Notes under the pieces: model-generated
The model's database searches: none
The model's input: the letters and a program-made list of their open reading frames with translations, nothing else
What the model was told of the DNA's origin: nothing
Part shown: positions 1 through 10,341 of the stretch, piece after piece
Layout of the letters: the number at the start of each line of letters is the position of its first letter
Numbering within the stretch: the stretch's first letter is position 1
Program-made: the position numbers and the translations under genes
Assembly: GCA_030849465.1 (NCBI GenBank)
Contig: JARVLF010000015.1
Location: 930,001 to 994,000 of the forward strand
Source: Moesziomyces globuligerus
Lineage: Eukaryota > Basidiomycota > Ustilaginomycetes > Ustilaginales > Ustilaginaceae
Length of the DNA: 64,000 nucleotides
Reading direction: 5' to 3'

Positions 1-325
1 TCATCGACAGCCGAGGAGCACGCTGGATCCCGTTGCCGGAGCTGAGTTGGCGCACCTCCAGGACCCTTGGGAAAAAACTCTCCGTCGGATGCTTACTCCA
101 CTCCAAACATTTCGGAGAAAAGCGTCCGAGCATTCTCAGCCTGGCGACCCGATCGGACATCACTGAGGCTGCCCCGATATCCCGATCTCATATTCAGCCG
201 AGAAAGTTTCAAGCCTCCGACGCCGACGTCAGCCCGTAATCACACCTGATGCGATCCGGCTTCTGGACCCTTATACAAAAATCGGTGCCATTCGGCAGCC
301 ACTTGATTGCAAGCATTGGCTGTGG
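1..325. other. Left-edge flank, no gene seen
   Basis: This lies downstream of the kinase stop codon and probably contains its 3' UTR. Only short ORFs without recognisable protein features occur on either strand, and no RNA gene is apparent. Part of a neighbouring gene outside the window could extend in, but nothing supports that. Confidence 0.5.
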
Positions 326-3300
326 TCAAAGATTCTTGATGCTGTCGCGCACGCCGAGTAAGAACTTGCCCATGCCGCGCTTCTTGGTCGGCTGCACGGC
401 CGCTCCCTCCGTGCTCTTCGCATTCCCGTTGGCCGCCGGCCCATCGCCGCGCTGACCGCCATGCTGGTGCAAGCTGCTCGTGCTCGTCGACGCGTCATGC
501 AGCATCCCCATCCCTCCGCGCCCGACGCTGACTCCGCTTGCACCGCTACGCTTCTCTCCCTCTGAGCCGACCGACGCCGTCGCAACCAACGCCAGCTCGC
601 CGTCACCAGCCCGGTTGGTCGATGACGACGAGCTCGGTCGTCGGAAGCGCGAAACAAACGACGCCGCCACGCCCGATGCGCTCGAGCTCGACGTTGCGCT
701 GCCGACGCTGACGCTCCGCACTCCAGTCCCACTCGCCGTTTCGGCGTCACCGAGCTGCGAACCCTGTCCTGCTGACGGTACCCGGCTGACTTCCGAGCCC
801 GCTTCCGTGCTGATCCTTGCGCCCTCGGCACGCCCGGCCCTTTCCTCCACCGCAGCCTCCGTAGCTTTGCCGGCTCCATTCGAAGCCGTCCTGCTGGGAT
901 CGGCCGCTTTCGCCACCGAGGCAGTCTTGCGCTTGTCCTTCGAGTTGTCGCCGCCGCCAAAGATGCCCGCCAGATACTTGGCGTCCACCTCCTTCTTGCT
1001 CGGCACCGCACGCTCGCGCTCCGAGATCGTATCCAGCCCAAACCCGCTGCCCCGCGTCCGGCTCCGTGCCGAGAAGTCCTTCCTCGGCAGCGCCGCAGGC
1101 GCCGACGCCGTCGAATAGATACTCGACGTGGCCGACGACACTGAGCTGTGGCTGGACGCCGTCGTCACCGACGATGCCATCGACGAAAACGTCGCCACGG
1201 ACGGATTCCGCTCCCTCCAGGACATGACCCGGCTTCTGCCTGAATCTTGCAGCAGCGGCCCGCCCGTCTTGCGCTGCTCGCTCATGCGTTCGCGGCGGTG
1301 CGCCGCCGAGGACAAATTCGTCGCAGCCGCACCCACCTCTTCGCCCGGCTTGACGCCACGTGCCGCTGCCGAGCTCGAGCCCTCCGCCGCACCGTCCGCC
1401 AGATTCTGCTGGCTGTACCGCGCCACCGTCTCAGCGGTCGGCTTGGACAGCACAATCGGCGACGACGTCGGCGCGTCCGCCTCGCTCGGCTTGGTCATCT
1501 TGCTCATCTGCCGCGCCAGGCTTTCCGAGGCCAGCGCGAGCTCGCGGATCGTGCGTTCGCGCTCGCGTGCCCGCGCCTCGGGATCGTTAGCATTCGCCTC
1601 CGACATGCCCTCCACGGACTGCGACCGCTTGAGCTGCTTGGCCAGTGTGCGTCCCTTTCGAGCTCCGCGCTTGCGTCGCTTTGAGTGATTCGAGGTCGTG
1701 ACGCTTTCCGGCTTTTCACCGTCCTCGCCAGCTTCGTCCGCGTCTCCACCTGCCACTCCAAGCTCCTCGTGGCCCGCGTGTTCTTCATCACACTCCCTTT
1801 CGCCATCGCCCGTTCCAGCCTCGTGGCTCTGATCGGCACTGACATCGGCTGAGGAAATCAGAGCGACCTGGTCGTGGGGCGTCGGAGCCGCTTGCACCTT
1901 TAGATCGGCAAGTACGTCCTCCTTGGGTAGAGCAGGCTGCATGTCTCCCATGTCAGGCGTGCGATCGTGCGAATCCGCAACTTCGTTCTCGTCGCCGGTC
2001 GATGCGCGCGCCGAAACCACCGTCGCACCTTCGGATGGCGAGCTCGAGTCCTGCTGGTGCTCAAGAGGGTGGCTACGCTCATTCTGCTCTACGATTGTAG
2101 GGGGAGCACGTGTGGGGCTTGCGATCGTCGCGTACTGCGTGTCGAACGGGTTGCGCTCCGGGGGCTGAGGCGACGGCGTAAATGTCGGCGAGGGCAACAC
2201 ATCCGGCGTAAAGATCGACGGGTAGGGCGACAGGCTTCCCTGTCTAGCCGCGGCGAAGGCGGCTCGGAACGTAGCATCTGCCGCTGCGACTTCGAGATCG
2301 GGTATATGCTCGGTATCGCGTGCGAGCGAGCGCGCACGGGGCCGAGGCGAGCTGAGCAGCGACGGCAGCGTTGACATCGAGCCTGTACGTGAGTGGATGA
2401 GCGGAATCGTCGAATACAGCGATGCACCTCTTGAGATGCGGGCGCGTCCCGATCCAGAGAGGCCCATGTGATCCACGAGCCCACACGCCCAACGAGAGAA
2501 CTCGCCAGCCGAGATCCTCTTCTGAGACGCATCGTCGTCGTCCGAGACGGAACAGAACACGTTCTCGGACAGAAAGCGCGCCACCGTCTCGGTGAGGCCA
2601 TCGAACGACTCCACCAAAAAGCGGATTGGGTCCTCGCAGTAGGCGGCGAATGACGGGCAGTTCATCGAAGGCTCGGTGAAGGGACTGCGGTGGAAGAGTA
2701 AGTTGAGCAGCACCACGCCAAGCGACCAGATGTCGGCCTGCTTGGGATCGTAGCACGTCGAGATGTTGTTGTGGCATTCGAATGCCATGTACGGCTTGCT
2801 GCCACAGTCAAAGTCGTCGCACCGATCCTCGGCCGTAGCCAGACCAAAGTCGGTCATCTTGACGATCACCTGCGCATCGTCGCCTTCACGCGTGCTTTCC
2901 ACCAGCGTGCTGGCACTCGTGTCGGGGCAGGCCGACTGCATCTCCTCGATCGTGCGGCGATCCTCGACGATGAAATTTTCGGGCTTGATGTCGCGATGGC
3001 TCACGCCACGATCGTGGCAGAACTGGACCGCGTCGCAGATCTGTCGAAACATGCGCGCGATCAGGCGGATACGACGCTTGGAGAGCAGCCCGCGTCCCGA
3101 CGTCGAAGCAAGCAGAGACGGCGATGGCGGAGTTGCATCGAGCGACGAGCCGAGCCTCTGGTAGTTTTCGTCTGCATGTGTTTCTTGATCGTTCTCGTCG
3201 TCTCTTGGAGAAGGCTGTCCCGTGTCCTGGGCCTGCTCGAGCCAGTAGTAGAGATCCTGGCCCGGGCAGTACTCGAGCACGAGGAAGAGCCAGTCGGGCG

Positions 3301-5833
3301 TCTCGTAAGTGCGGTACAGAGTGACGATGTTTTCATGCGCCGGAATGGACTGGTGGATGGTGGCCTCCAGACGCTGCACCTCGAGCATGTCTTCTGGCAA
3401 GTCGCGCTTGCACAGGCATTTGAGCGCGAACTCCTTTCCGGGGCGTAGGCGGGTGTTGATCTTGAGATCCTTGCGCCTCCTCTCCTCGAGGGCCGGTGAA
3501 TTGTGGAAGCCTTCCTCCTTGCCCTTGCCATTCGCTTTGAGCGTGGTGCTCAGAAGATCTTCGGATGAGGCGACCATGGTCAGGTCGGCGTCTTCGTCCT
3601 GCGGGTGACTGCTGCCCGTGGCGGCAGACGGACGGGATGCCGAGCTTGGGATCGCGACGCTGTTCTGGGGGACGTGGACGGCTGCCTCCTCCGCACTGAC
3701 TTCTTTGACGAGATAGACAACAGCATAGCTTCCTTCGCCAAGCTTGCGCACGACTTCGAGCTTGCTGCCAGTCAAATCCTCGTTCTGGTCGACGAAGCCT
3801 GTTGTCGTCTCGGCGATCCGGATGACATGGCCGTCGTGCTGCATGCCGGGGCCCAGGAGATCGCCGATTTCGAAGACGTCTCCGAGCGGCCGTCCCTCAA
3901 TCGCATACGTGCTTCCATAGCGACTGAGCGGATGACCCTCGGACGCACCGTACTCCATCATCTCGGATAAGTCGAAGAACTCTGGCTCATTGTCGTCCGT
4001 CACAACGGACAGACGGTCTGCTTCCGAAGCAGCGGCGTCGGACGCTGCTGCTTCGCGGCGGACCAACTGCGCTCTGAGCTTGGCGAGAAGAGAGGCACTG
4101 TCGAGAGGCTGCTCCAGCAGATGCGTGGTGTTGGGCACGTAGGGGACAGCATGACCTTCGTCGAAATCGGACACCGCGCTCCCGGCAGCAGCGTTGCGCT
4201 GCTGCTCTTCGGCAATGAGGTCTGGCAGGTGGATGGACATGGTGCTCTGTCGGCCGCGGAGCGGAGTGCGTGTCGCCTCGTCCACAGGGCCATCCTCTGG
4301 GATACTCTCAGTATGATAGAACGGAACTGTCGAGGGCGGTCGGCTGGATGGCCTACTGAGCGAGATAGACGATTCTCTGGATCGGGAGAGACCACGTAGG
4401 CTTGGGGTGCGAACGCGATCGTAGTGGGCCACGCTTGGCTTGAGACCGGACACGCTGCCACGATTGCGGAGGTGAGGCGGACGATATACGCCGATGCGCG
4501 TCTGGACTGTGGGAGAGTTGGGGGACAGCACTGCCGAGCTTCGCCTCGAGTGGGACATGGTGTGCCCGGCGCCGACCGAAGCATTCGATGTGAAGGACTC
4601 ACGACGTGACGTCGAGCCCGGTCGAGGCTGTGCCGAAGGGCTGCTGAGCATGGAGGCGATGCTGTTGACGAGGCGATCGCCGTTGATGTGTGCTTCGGCG
4701 ATGACGGGAGGATGCCTCGTCATGGGTGACAGGGTTCGGTGTGTGAGCTTGGGCGAGGACGTTGGGCTCAGCAGTGCGGGATTGGCTGCGGCACCGGTCG
4801 AGCCCTGTCGCTGGGGGAGGTTGGAAAGGACAAGCGGCGAGCGCTTGGGAGAGGATTGCACATTGACGCTCGGACCGCGATTGAAGAGCGAGGTGCCAGT
4901 GAAGCCGCCCTCGTGACGGCCAAAGGCATAGCCGTGGCCAGGGCTCGGCGTGCGAGCCGCGCTCTGCGCCGAAGCCTGGAGCTGCTCGACGGGGCCCCTG
5001 ATGAACGGAGTGGTGCGCACGCTGGGTCCGTTGGCAGCTTCGAGGTATTGGTTCGGGGCGGGAAGCGACCTTTCGGTGCTCGCCTCTCGAGCACGGTTGG
5101 GGGTACTCGGAATGCTTGGAAGTGAGCTGGTGGGCGTCAGCATCCAGTTCTCGCTGACAATTGCGTCTGTGTGGCCGTTCAAAGCGCCGAGCTGGTGTTG
5201 ACGATTCTGAGGAGGTCGTTGAGGAGTAGAAGTGTTAGGAAAGAAGCGCGAGCCCTCGGTGGGCTCGATACGGAGAGGATGGAGCTGGGTGGCGGGTCCC
5301 AACAGCTGGTGCTTTTCGAGCGATGAGGAGAGGGGCCAATTGTGGCGTAAGGCAGCGAAGCCGGACCCCTTGTGCTTGGTGGGGGACGTGCCGATGGGCG
5401 AGGTACCGAAGTCGGGCGAGCGTCCAATGATGCCGTTGCCCATGCTGCTTGGCTTGATAGCATGAGGAGCGGTTGACTGGGGGTCGGGGTGGTGGCCAGG
5501 AATCCAATCGGCGTCAAGAATCTGATGCTTATCCCGATTTCGGCTTGTGGAGAGCAGGGAGGGTTTGGAATTGACGCCTTTGGGAGCAAGCTCTTGCCTG
5601 CCATTGGACGTGGAGAAGGGCACGGGCTGGGAGCGAGGTGGGGCATCTGGATGCGGCTTGGAGGTGGCGATAGGCTGGGCGTGCGCTCTCCAATTGTCTT
5701 GGACGCGGTCCTTGTCCTTGCGATGCACATGAGGCTCGCGATGGACAGGCGCTGGGAAAGGCTGGGCGAGGGTGGCTTTCTGGCCAGCACGCCTCCAGTT
5801 GGGCACGTCGCTGCTGGAATTGCTCGCCGGCAT
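326..5833 (-). CDS. Large Ser/Thr protein kinase, Ksp1/Ran1-like
   Basis: Single-exon ORF of 1835 residues starting at ATG 5833. The kinase domain spans roughly residues 690-1110, flanked by long Ser/Pro/Arg-rich disordered tails. Visible motifs are the glycine loop GEGSYA (699-704), the ATP lysine in EFALK (K805), HRDIKPEN (D948) and DFG (D995). The activation segment ends GSKPYMAFE, so the usual APE is AFE (1017-1019). The Cys-Gly-Ser activation-loop context and the block after it resemble fungal Ksp1/Sks1/Ran1 kinases, which act in nutrient, TORC1 and meiosis signalling; that role is inferred here. About 100 residues separate the glycine loop from K805, against about 15-20 normally, so the N-lobe carries a disordered insert of about 85 residues. 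A second insert precedes helix E. All catalytic residues are present, so activity is expected. It is divergent from UBC7 across about 2.2 kb. Confidence 0.9.
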   Translation of the reverse strand: MPASNSSSDVPNWRRAGQKATLAQPFPAPVHREPHVHRKDKDRVQDNWRAHAQPIATSKPHPDAPPRSQPVPFSTSNGRQELAPKGVNSKPSLLSTSRNRDKHQILDADWIPGHHPDPQSTAPHAIKPSSMGNGIIGRSPDFGTSPIGTSPTKHKGSGFAALRHNWPLSSSLEKHQLLGPATQLHPLRIEPTEGSRFFPNTSTPQRPPQNRQHQLGALNGHTDAIVSENWMLTPTSSLPSIPSTPNRAREASTERSLPAPNQYLEAANGPSVRTTPFIRGPVEQLQASAQSAARTPSPGHGYAFGRHEGGFTGTSLFNRGPSVNVQSSPKRSPLVLSNLPQRQGSTGAAANPALLSPTSSPKLTHRTLSPMTRHPPVIAEAHINGDRLVNSIASMLSSPSAQPRPGSTSRRESFTSNASVGAGHTMSHSRRSSAVLSPNSPTVQTRIGVYRPPHLRNRGSVSGLKPSVAHYDRVRTPSLRGLSRSRESSISLSRPSSRPPSTVPFYHTESIPEDGPVDEATRTPLRGRQSTMSIHLPDLIAEEQQRNAAAGSAVSDFDEGHAVPYVPNTTHLLEQPLDSASLLAKLRAQLVRREAAASDAAASEADRLSVVTDDNEPEFFDLSEMMEYGASEGHPLSRYGSTYAIEGRPLGDVFEIGDLLGPGMQHDGHVIRIAETTTGFVDQNEDLTGSKLEVVRKLGEGSYAVVYLVKEVSAEEAAVHVPQNSVAIPSSASRPSAATGSSHPQDEDADLTMVASSEDLLSTTLKANGKGKEEGFHNSPALEERRRKDLKINTRLRPGKEFALKCLCKRDLPEDMLEVQRLEATIHQSIPAHENIVTLYRTYETPDWLFLVLEYCPGQDLYYWLEQAQDTGQPSPRDDENDQETHADENYQRLGSSLDATPPSPSLLASTSGRGLLSKRRIRLIARMFRQICDAVQFCHDRGVSHRDIKPENFIVEDRRTIEEMQSACPDTSASTLVESTREGDDAQVIVKMTDFGLATAEDRCDDFDCGSKPYMAFECHNNISTCYDPKQADIWSLGVVLLNLLFHRSPFTEPSMNCPSFAAYCEDPIRFLVESFDGLTETVARFLSENVFCSVSDDDDASQKRISAGEFSRWACGLVDHMGLSGSGRARISRGASLYSTIPLIHSRTGSMSTLPSLLSSPRPRARSLARDTEHIPDLEVAAADATFRAAFAAARQGSLSPYPSIFTPDVLPSPTFTPSPQPPERNPFDTQYATIASPTRAPPTIVEQNERSHPLEHQQDSSSPSEGATVVSARASTGDENEVADSHDRTPDMGDMQPALPKEDVLADLKVQAAPTPHDQVALISSADVSADQSHEAGTGDGERECDEEHAGHEELGVAGGDADEAGEDGEKPESVTTSNHSKRRKRGARKGRTLAKQLKRSQSVEGMSEANANDPEARARERERTIRELALASESLARQMSKMTKPSEADAPTSSPIVLSKPTAETVARYSQQNLADGAAEGSSSAAARGVKPGEEVGAAATNLSSAAHRRERMSEQRKTGGPLLQDSGRSRVMSWRERNPSVATFSSMASSVTTASSHSSVSSATSSIYSTASAPAALPRKDFSARSRTRGSGFGLDTISERERAVPSKKEVDAKYLAGIFGGGDNSKDKRKTASVAKAADPSRTASNGAGKATEAAVEERAGRAEGARISTEAGSEVSRVPSAGQGSQLGDAETASGTGVRSVSVGSATSSSSASGVAASFVSRFRRPSSSSSTNRAGDGELALVATASVGSEGEKRSGASGVSVGRGGMGMLHDASTSTSSLHQHGGQRGDGPAANGNAKSTEGAAVQPTKKRGMGKFLLGVRDSIKNL

Positions 5834-8001
5834 GATGGACGAAGTGTGATGGGAATAGTAGGGGACGTGTGAGCGCTGAAATGTGTAGGTTGTTGGTTTG
5901 GTCGAGAGTCGTGTAGGCGAAGAGGCAGGAGGAGATCGCGCGGCCTAGGGCATTCGAGGCTGCGGGCTAAGTCGAGGGGGCGGAGACGGGGTGGTCGATG
6001 TGGATGATGGTCGCAGAGAGATCATGGCATGCCGAGGCACAGGGTTGAAGATGAACTGCATGAGCGCAGAAGGGGGGAGCGCAAGCCGTGGGCGAGCTGG
6101 AGGGGCAGGGGAGGGGGGGATGGCAGGAGGCTACCACGCGTTTGGAGTAGGAGTCGATTCTTAAGCCAGCATGACCAGAGCTATCGCGTGGTGTATGGCA
6201 CGTTTGGCGCAGTGAGCAGGTCGAGATGAGAAAGGTAGCAGCGGCGGTGTGGTGGATTGTTGAAGGCCGAGTGAGGGAAGGCTAGTGTACGAACACGGAT
6301 ATTTGGACCGAGGTGGTATGTGTGAGTGACTTTGGCAAAATGCAAAACGATCGAGTTGGAGCGGGCAAGGAAGAACGAAGGAGGGTGGTGGGCCGAGAAG
6401 GAGGTTGACGCCGGCGTCGTGGTGGTCGTCGTCGCCGTCGTCGTTCGTTGTGGTCGTCGAGATGGCTGGCTGGATGTGCACCCTTCACCGCCGTGGGCAA
6501 ATGGCGATGATGACGAGCCGTCGCTGCTCAGTGTCGAGCGGACGAAGCAATGGTGGTGAGGGTAACGAGGCAGGTGCGAGCGGGCGATGACGGCCACTGT
6601 AGCTAGTCCGGTTGACGGCGGAAGCGCTATGCAGCGGTCAACGCAACACTCTTGGATGCTGCAGCCTGCAGCTGCAGCTACAGAACAGTAGTCAATTCCA
6701 CTCGACGCAGTTCAACATTGGCCGACTCGACTCACACTGCTCGAGCGCCAGGCTGCCGATTGAGGTGTTGATGCGAGGGTCCGAGCTCCGCTGTTGCTTT
6801 TCTTTTTTTTTGGTCTCTTTTTTGGTTCAGGGTCGCGCTGTGCAGCCAGCAAGTTTGGTGGGTCTCTTGCGATAAAATGCAACCAAAACGGTGGAAAGCG
6901 GCAGGCCGAGCTGGGCCAAAACACATGAGTACGCTGCAGGTGAGGTTGATACAGTCGACGCCAGAGGAGCTCACAGGAGGCCCATGACGAGCGAGCGGGC
7001 AGTCTTCGTGCCACGCCTCGCAGACACGCCACTAAGCGAAGCGCACTTAGCTCTGCGCAAAGTTACTGTACACTACAGTCACGCTGCAAGCCTCCCGCTG
7101 GCGAGCAGACGTCAAAGTCACGACCAAGCCCCTTGCCTCGGCCTGCGTCCTGCTCAGGCGGATGAGGCTGGCTTTGGGGCGGGAAACGTCATCTCATCTC
7201 TCATACAATCACACCACAACGTGCAGGGCCTTCCGACATGGCAGTTCGGAGGTTCCCGACTCTGCTCAGCAGTTGCGTCTTGCGGTCGTGCATGCAGACG
7301 CCAGTATGCCAGCAGCATGCATCGAAGCAGCCAAACGCTTTCGCACAAGGGTTGGCCGAGAAGAGGTCAGCCGACCACTGCATTCGCCCAGAGCCGCATG
7401 GTCTCTTACTGGAGCTTTGCCCGGCTGCAATTGCAAGAGCGGCAGCCGCATGGTTCTGCCGCTCGTCTGCGCCGGGTGACCTCCGGATGCGAGTGACCTC
7501 ATGGTCAAACCTGCCGCCATGCGCCAGAGATGCAGCAGCGCGACGCCGCTGAGGCGTCACGCCCCAACCCACTCCCTCAGGTGGGGTCCGCGCTCTGGTA
7601 CTGTACAGCTCAGCCCTGCACCACACTCTAATTTTCACAAAATTACGCTCGGGCCCGCCGCCCTGCCGGTTCGACATCATGAATTGTTACGGCTAGTCTA
7701 TCAACAATATACTGCGATGCCACCCTCACGTGACAAAGCAACCCTGAAGCTGGCCAGAGATCAACACCTGCTGCTGGGAGGCTCTTCTCTGCTTCCCATC
7801 AGCTGGGCACGCGCGCGCGCTCAGCCCAAAATCACACATGCGAATGCAGGTCCAACACTGACAACCACACCTCTCACGTTCAGCTAAACCTCGAGAACGC
7901 CGTTGGTGCTAGCGTACCCTCGTCCTCCTCCACCAATTCCACGCTCTGCCTCGCCGTTCTCTACCACTCCCTTCAGACGTAGATACCACATATCTGCCGC
8001 C
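5834..8001. promoter_or_regulatory. 2.2 kb divergent intergenic region (kinase / UBC7)
   Basis: This separates the start codons of the leftward kinase and rightward UBC7, so it must hold both promoters and 5' UTRs. It contains a GTC/GTG-rich trinucleotide-like stretch near 6410-6450, a T-rich tract near 6797-6830, and an alternating CG run near 7810-7820. ORFs here are short and carry no recognisable domain. No tRNA or other RNA gene was seen. Confidence 0.5.
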
Positions 8002-8608
8002 ATGTTCAACAGCAGGGCCTCTTCGAGCGCCGCCATCAAGCGCCTCACCATCGAATACAAGCAGCTCTCCACCGACCCCAACTCGCTCTTCCCCGCCGTC
8101 GGCCCCATCTCTGAGGACAACTACCTCGAATGGGAGGCGCTCGTCCCCGGTCCCGACGGCACTCCCTTTGAGGGCGGTGTCTTCGCAGCTCGCCTCACCT
8201 TCCCAGCCTCCTATCCGCTCGAACCACCAACCATGCGCTTCGAGCCGCCCATCTTCCATCCCAACGTCTACGCCGACGGCCTCGTCTGCATCTCCATCCT
8301 CCATGCGCCCGGCGACGACCCAAACATGTACGAGTCCTCCTCCGAACGCTGGTCCCCCGTCCAGTCCATCGAAAAGATCCTCCTCTCCGTACTCAGCATG
8401 CTCGCAGAGCCAAACGTGGAGAGCGGCGCCAACATCGATGCTTGCGTGAGTCTCACCCGAGACACCCTCCTTTCCCTGTGCAACGCGAGTGCCTGCCATG
8501 CTCACACCTCCTCCTTTCCCGGCCCCATCACAGAAAATGTACAGGGACGACCGCGAGGGATACGAAAAGATCATCCGAGACTCGGTCAAAGAACAGCTCG
8601 GCCTGTGA
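8002..8608 (+). CDS. UBC7: Ubiquitin-conjugating enzyme E2, Ubc7/UBE2G2 type
   Basis: Two exons, join(8002..8445, 8534..8608), encode 172 residues. The 88-bp intron has donor GTGAGT and acceptor CAG. The start is ATG 8002; the open frame upstream to 7903 has no ATG. The UBC fold is complete: N-terminal helix with KRL.EYKQL, HPNVY before the catalytic cysteine (C96), and the 13-residue acidic loop after it (HAPGDDP...ESSSERW) that is diagnostic of Ubc7/UBE2G2 and Ubc3-type E2s. The last exon restores the conserved end [13 protein letters not shown]...LGL. Ubc7 passes ubiquitin from E1 to ER-associated degradation ligases (Hrd1, Doa10), and is normally recruited and activated by Cue1 at the cytosolic ER face. 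Its 3' end faces UFE1, with 172 bp between the stop codons. Confidence 0.97.
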
Positions 8609-8780
8609 GAATGCCAATCACACCTTTCTCCAGACAACACACATCCACCGTCTGCGCGTACAAGTACCTTTGACCCATCCCTGAGTCCGAACCAACAACA
8701 TACCACGCTTTCAGACACGGACTGCACTTCGAACCCTTGATTGCTGCTAATAGGGACAGCGATAAGCGCAGCAACGGGTG

Positions 8781-9971
8781 TCAATCCATCCAGTGGAGGA
8801 AGAGCAAAGCAAGGCCACTGCCGACAAGGAAGATGGAGAGGAACTTGTCCGCCTCTCTGCTTCGCTGTCGCGCCTTGCGCAGCTCCTCGTTGCCGCGCCC
8901 GACCTCGGTGCCGACGCCGATGGCCTCATCCAGCAGCTGGTCCGTCACCTCGCCCTGCTGTTCGAGCTGTTGCACCACCTGCGTCTGCAGCTCGCTGATC
9001 TCGTACAGCCTCGACTCGGCCTTCTTGATCGACGCCAGATCCGACTCGAGCGACTTGATGAGCTCCGACGACTCGTTCTCAAACATCTCGATCTGCGACG
9101 CCGACAGCTGTGTGCCGATGTCCTTGCCCACCAGATCCGACTCGGTATCCAGCTGCGGATTAAACGAGCCTCCTACGCTCCCGCGGATCACTGCCGGTGC
9201 GGTGGCCGCCGCCGTAGCTTGAGATGCACCCGCACCCGTCTGCTGCTGCTCCAGCCGCGAGTTGGCCAGAGATCGCGTCTTTTCCCGCTGAACCCTGAGT
9301 CGCGCCTCCTGCATGTCGCTCTGCAGCGATGAGGCCTTGGACAGCAACGACGACAGATACTGCGTGATCGATGCCCGGTGCGCCGAGATGAGTGACGACG
9401 CCAGGATCGATGTCGACGAGTCGCGCGCCGTCGAAAGTGCCAGCAGACTGTTGAGCGGCGAGAGCGCAGTCGGCGTGGTAGGCGCGTTCTTCTTGCGCAT
9501 CTCCTCGGCTCGCTCGAGCTCCTTGATGCTATCGAGGCAGCGCTTCACCACGACCTTGACCTGGAAGTCGATCTCGTCGCGCTGGGTGTCAGTGAGCGGT
9601 CCGGTGAACGCCTTCCACTTGGAAAATGCGGAGCCTGCGCCTTCGTCATGATCTGGCGTATCGATCCCCTCGGGACCATCGCGGAGGTGGCGGGCACGTG
9701 CCTTGCTGCCGAGTGCGAGGTATCGCCTTCGTATCGAGTACAGAAAGCCGAGCAGCGAGATGATGTGCTTGCGGATCACGTAGGCTTGAGCGAGCCACTG
9801 CTGGTGAGCGCGTAGGACATTTTCGGGTGGGTCTCGACGCTTGAGCGGTTTGAGTCCAGATGCACCGGACGACGATGGTGGATACTGCTCTGTCCTCGAA
9901 GCGATGAGCGAGCGGAAGTCGCCGGTCAGGTCCGTTGCCGGAGGGACCCGCGCCCTTTTCGATGCCGCCAT
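8781..9971 (-). CDS. UFE1: ER syntaxin (Qa-SNARE) Ufe1/STX18
   Basis: Single-exon gene, 396 residues, start ATG 9971. The N-terminal part matches the syntaxin-18 layout: a short segment, then VIRKHIISLLGFLYSIRRRY, then a conserved region with TDTQRDEID..VKVVVKRC followed by a Ser/Ala-rich linker. The SNARE motif lies about residues 300-370 (ISELQTQVVQQLEQQ ... GNEELRKA), and the protein ends in a tail anchor (FLSIFLVGSGLALLFLHWMD), so only two residues are lumenal. Ufe1 is the ER t-SNARE for retrograde Golgi-to-ER fusion with Sec20, Use1 and Sec22, under Sly1, and also acts in homotypic ER fusion. It shares a 370-bp divergent promoter region with ALG12 and converges on UBC7. Confidence 0.9.
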   Translation of the reverse strand: MAASKRARVPPATDLTGDFRSLIASRTEQYPPSSSGASGLKPLKRRDPPENVLRAHQQWLAQAYVIRKHIISLLGFLYSIRRRYLALGSKARARHLRDGPEGIDTPDHDEGAGSAFSKWKAFTGPLTDTQRDEIDFQVKVVVKRCLDSIKELERAEEMRKKNAPTTPTALSPLNSLLALSTARDSSTSILASSLISAHRASITQYLSSLLSKASSLQSDMQEARLRVQREKTRSLANSRLEQQQTGAGASQATAAATAPAVIRGSVGGSFNPQLDTESDLVGKDIGTQLSASQIEMFENESSELIKSLESDLASIKKAESRLYEISELQTQVVQQLEQQGEVTDQLLDEAIGVGTEVGRGNEELRKARQRSREADKFLSIFLVGSGLALLFLHWMD

Positions 9972-10341
9972 GAGCTATGGGATGAGATCCACCTGCCAAG
10001 AGCAAAGAAGATGGTGTGTGGTGCTCCGATCGAAGACGGGCGGAAGAAATGGCGTGCAGATGGTGACGAGAGATCGAGCCGGAAGGCCCACGAGATGAAG
10101 GGTCGTGCATGTGGAGTGAGCCGATTAAAATTGCCCCTTCCTCGGAGCAACGCACGATCAAACATGTATTGGGGTGGCCCGCGCACCTCGAGCTTCGGAA
10201 GAACCGCCCATGCTGTTCACTACGGCCATTCCACATCCTCTCGAGCTGGTTGCACAGTCCTTCTACATCCTTCGTAGTGGGATCGCCCCGTTTTGTCCTC
10301 CAGCGCTGATAGGGGGAAGCACGGCGGACGCGACAGCTTCG
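9972..10341. promoter_or_regulatory. Bidirectional promoter region UFE1/ALG12
   Basis: 370 bp separate the two divergent start codons. It contains an upstream ATG at 10210 that is in frame with ALG12 and not followed by a stop, so the annotated ALG12 start could be extended by 44 residues. No RNA gene was seen. Confidence 0.6.
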
